The translations under genes were made by a program, and so were the position numbers. This document shows positions 28,018 through 29,758 of a stretch of 29,758 bases of DNA, piece after piece. Within the stretch, counting starts at the first letter, position 1; each line of letters opens with the position of its first letter. This DNA comes from Candidatus Saccharibacteria bacterium UBA3749 (GTDB lineage: Bacteria > Patescibacteriota > Saccharimonadia > Saccharimonadales > Saccharimonadaceae), in the NCBI GenBank assembly GCA_002371235.1, contig DFGN01000027.1, forward strand, positions 892 to 30,649. Reading direction: 5' to 3'. The notes under the pieces are model-generated. The model did not search any database and was not told the origin of the DNA. It was given only the letters and a program-made list of their open reading frames with translations.

Positions 28018-29519
28018 CGCCCTATCCAAGTACCCACTACGACTATCGCAATCACCACATATATCCACCAAACCCATCGCTGATACTTTGGCATTTCTAC
28101 CAAAAACTCTTTCATTCCACCTAGCCATTCCACTACCACGATATGATAGCGCAGCAATATCTTCGTAATCCATGCAATCACCGTCGACATCATCGGTACA
28201 CTCGCTATGACTCCAACTGCAAACACGAGCCCCATTACATACGGTAAAGTTGGTAATATTAACAAATTCGCCACCACCGACACTAGCGACAATGTACCAT
28301 AATAATATAGTGTAATAGGTAACGTCATCATCGTCGCCGCCATTGTCGTAAGCACCATCATTCCCATCCATCCTGGCTTCTTCGTTCCATAGAAAAATTT
28401 AATCAGCTCAGGCCCTAGAACCATAATTCCAATATAACTTGCAAACGATAATTGCCACCCCATGTTCATCACGAAACTTGGCTCTATCATTAATGTAATC
28501 GCCATCGTAAGAAGTATTATTCGCCAAGGTTCCATTTTTCGCCCCGAATACCATACCACCAAAGTAAGCATTGTCATTATACCAGCTCTCAAAATCGACG
28601 GTGTCCACCCCACCATACACATAAAAAACATCACAAAAACAATCGAAAACAACACCATCACAGTTCTCGACACTTTTCCAAACATCTTTCTCGCTACATC
28701 GACTAGTATTGTCAAATGAGTACCACTTGCCACCACGATATGTGTTAGCCCAACCACTCGCAAATTCTCGCTCAATTCATCCGGTAGTCCAGACTTTAAT
28801 CCTAGCAAATACGATAGCCCCAATTTCTCTTCTGGCGAAGATATCAGGCTCTTCACCCTTTCAGCAAACCAATCTCTCACCCGAAGCACCCACAGCCCAG
28901 GCTCTGGTCTCTCCCATTTCCGAATTCTCGGCTTATATAGATACCCGGCATAGACCCCAAATCCATCCAGCATCCTACCTTCCAGCACCAGAACATCCCC
29001 CCATCTTAATTCCTCATTTTCTGTCACTGAAACATATATTTCGCCTTTGCTTGGTATACATTCACCATTTCTAGACCTTTCATTATTTAGTCCTTCCATA
29101 TCAATAGCGTTATCTATCCCGTCACCACACTCATTCCCAAATTTCAAATTCGTTAGTTTAAACTTTGTTTCGTCCTCATCCGTCTCCGCATCTCCATTTA
29201 TTACGCCCTCCACCACCACATTCTTTCCACTAAATCTTCGTATATATTCTCCACCTTCTAGTTCCACCGCGCATCGATAGAAAGACATTATCATTCCAGC
29301 AAGCAAGGCCACTATTACAAACATCATTTTTGGTTTCAAATAAGCAATCACCAGTAAACCAATCGCAAAGACAATCCATAACGGCGAAACAAAATAGTTT
29401 ATCCGAAAAACCATAGCAATTACTACGCCACTTATAATTCCAGTCGCCGCTGCTATTACAAAATACGATTGATGAATATCGAGTAGCAAACGCCCACACC
29501 ATTTTCGTATTCTCACCAT
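27990..29519 (-). CDS. comEC: ComEC/Rec2 DNA uptake channel, without nuclease domain
   Basis: About 509 residues from the chosen start. It has early membrane helices, an OB-like DUF4131 domain (about 85-200, ending in the GDVLVLEGRMLDG block), then the competence domain with the signature GLTHIVVASGTHLTILV and some eight helices to the end. The C-terminal metallo-beta-lactamase-like domain of long ComEC proteins is missing, as in many short forms. It moves single-stranded DNA across the membrane and pairs functionally with the type IV pilus genes here. The last residues (NLVKYC) are read from the glutathione peroxidase remnant in another frame, so the natural C-terminus was probably replaced. 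A frame opening exists 10 codons upstream; TACAAT 7 bases before ATG 29519 favours the shorter start. Confidence 0.9.
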   Translation of the reverse strand: MVRIRKWCGRLLLDIHQSYFVIAAATGIISGVVIAMVFRINYFVSPLWIVFAIGLLVIAYLKPKMMFVIVALLAGMIMSFYRCAVELEGGEYIRRFSGKNVVVEGVINGDAETDEDETKFKLTNLKFGNECGDGIDNAIDMEGLNNERSRNGECIPSKGEIYVSVTENEELRWGDVLVLEGRMLDGFGVYAGYLYKPRIRKWERPEPGLWVLRVRDWFAERVKSLISSPEEKLGLSYLLGLKSGLPDELSENLRVVGLTHIVVASGTHLTILVDVARKMFGKVSRTVMVLFSIVFVMFFMCMVGWTPSILRAGIMTMLTLVVWYSGRKMEPWRIILLTMAITLMIEPSFVMNMGWQLSFASYIGIMVLGPELIKFFYGTKKPGWMGMMVLTTMAATMMTLPITLYYYGTLSLVSVVANLLILPTLPYVMGLVFAVGVIASVPMMSTVIAWITKILLRYHIVVVEWLGGMKEFLVEMPKYQRWVWWIYVVIAIVVVGTWIGRKRNLVKYC

Positions 29520-29526
29520 TCTTTCA

Positions 29527-29532
29527 ATTGTA
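29527..29532 (-). promoter_or_regulatory. Possible comEC -10 box
   Basis: TACAAT on the minus strand lies 7 bases before the ATG at 29519. No clear -35. The region 29550-29711 shows no gene. Confidence 0.4.
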
Positions 29533-29711
29533 TCTAAACCGCACACCATAAATCACACCCTACTACATCACATCATTTTTGCCAACCAATTCAAAACAAT
29601 TATGCTTTATTTCTAGTCATAAGCATTGTCATTTAGCACAAGCGTAGTTCTTCAATGCCAATACGATGCCGCCCACATCCACCGCCCATCTCTTGCCTGC
29701 CACCTCAAAAG

Positions 29712-29720
29712 TGATATAAT
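29712..29720 (+). promoter_or_regulatory. Extended -10 promoter of the terminal tRNA
   Basis: TGATATAAT, 9 bases before the tRNA start, nearly the same layout as at tRNA-Ile. Confidence 0.65.
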
Positions 29721-29729
29721 ATAGCCTAT

Positions 29730-29758
29730 GCACCGGTAGCTCAGTGGATTAGAGCACT
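29730..29758 (+). tRNA. tRNA, 5' part only (identity not determined)
   Basis: GCACCGG, TA, GCTC, loop AGTGGATTA, GAGC and ACT at the window end fit acceptor and D-arm. The anticodon lies beyond the edge. The 5' sequence resembles tRNA-Arg genes, but this is not proof. Confidence 0.8.

Noticed and set aside
28709..29074. 121-codon plus-strand ORF antisense to comEC
   Set aside because: Low-complexity Pro/Leu/Ser product typical of a shadow frame; comEC motifs fix the coding strand.
1..29758. Alternative genetic code (TGA as Gly or Trp)
   Set aside because: Several genes end in TGA at family-typical lengths and the next genes begin right there; no conserved Gly or Trp position is occupied by TGA.
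1..29758. CRISPR array, insertion sequence or prophage
   Set aside because: No spaced direct repeats of CRISPR type, no transposase or integrase frame, and no phage structural genes were seen.

Overview
The window reads as chromosomal DNA of a Candidate Phyla Radiation (Patescibacteria) bacterium, most probably Candidatus Saccharibacteria (TM7). This is an inference from gene content and gene style: compact genes, several reduced or divergent housekeeping proteins, type IV pilus and ComEC uptake genes, a short HrcA-GrpE pair, many small proteins, and the standard code. TGA acts as a stop here, for example at the ends of grpE, comEC and the CBS-domain gene, which argues against the code-25 lineages Gracilibacteria and Absconditabacteria. 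No database search was possible.

Layout. 1-4.2 kb: the end of a tRNA-His, a membrane-anchored protein, triosephosphate isomerase, a eukaryotic-type phosphomannomutase-like HAD protein, and a fusion of a degenerate PfkB kinase fold with class I fructose-bisphosphate aldolase. 4.2-6.1 kb: ribosomal protein L25, GrpE and HrcA with a CIRCE operator. 6.2-11.5 kb: membrane and surface proteins, an adenylate-kinase-like enzyme, and a tight three-gene operon ending in a flavoprotein whose redox cysteines are both replaced. 11.6-15.4 kb: initiator tRNA, three pilin-type genes, a FtsB/DivIC-like protein and a tRNA-Ile(UAU). 15.6-20 kb: accessory-looking stretch with an anchored unknown protein, a protein combining alpha-CTD and sigma region 4 domains, small proteins, structured leaders and a DsbA-like protein. 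20-25.1 kb: CBS protein, AspRS, tRNA-Arg, methyltransferase and the pilus ATPase PilB/GspE. 25.1-29.8 kb: a 34-residue basic protein, a DUF1846 protein, tRNA-Ser, YebC, and ComEC whose 3' end is fused to a remnant of a glutathione peroxidase gene, then the start of another tRNA.

Functional links. Pilins, PilB and ComEC fit a DNA-uptake machine, and the DsbA-like protein may fold cysteine-containing exported proteins. tpiA and the aldolase fusion belong to lower glycolysis. HrcA, GrpE and CIRCE form an autoregulated heat-shock unit.

The most striking general signal is promoter architecture. About fourteen genes have an extended -10 box (TGNTATAAT-like) only 6-10 bases before the ATG, which predicts leaderless mRNAs. 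A smaller set has longer leaders with clear Shine-Dalgarno sequences. The best candidates for something undescribed are a structured element of about 88 nt found twice (17789-17875 and 22521-22609), the cysteine-less flavoprotein operon (9181-11499), the alpha-CTD/sigma-4 protein with its leader ORF, and a compact transcript at 18942-19159 with a folded leader and a 28-codon ORF.
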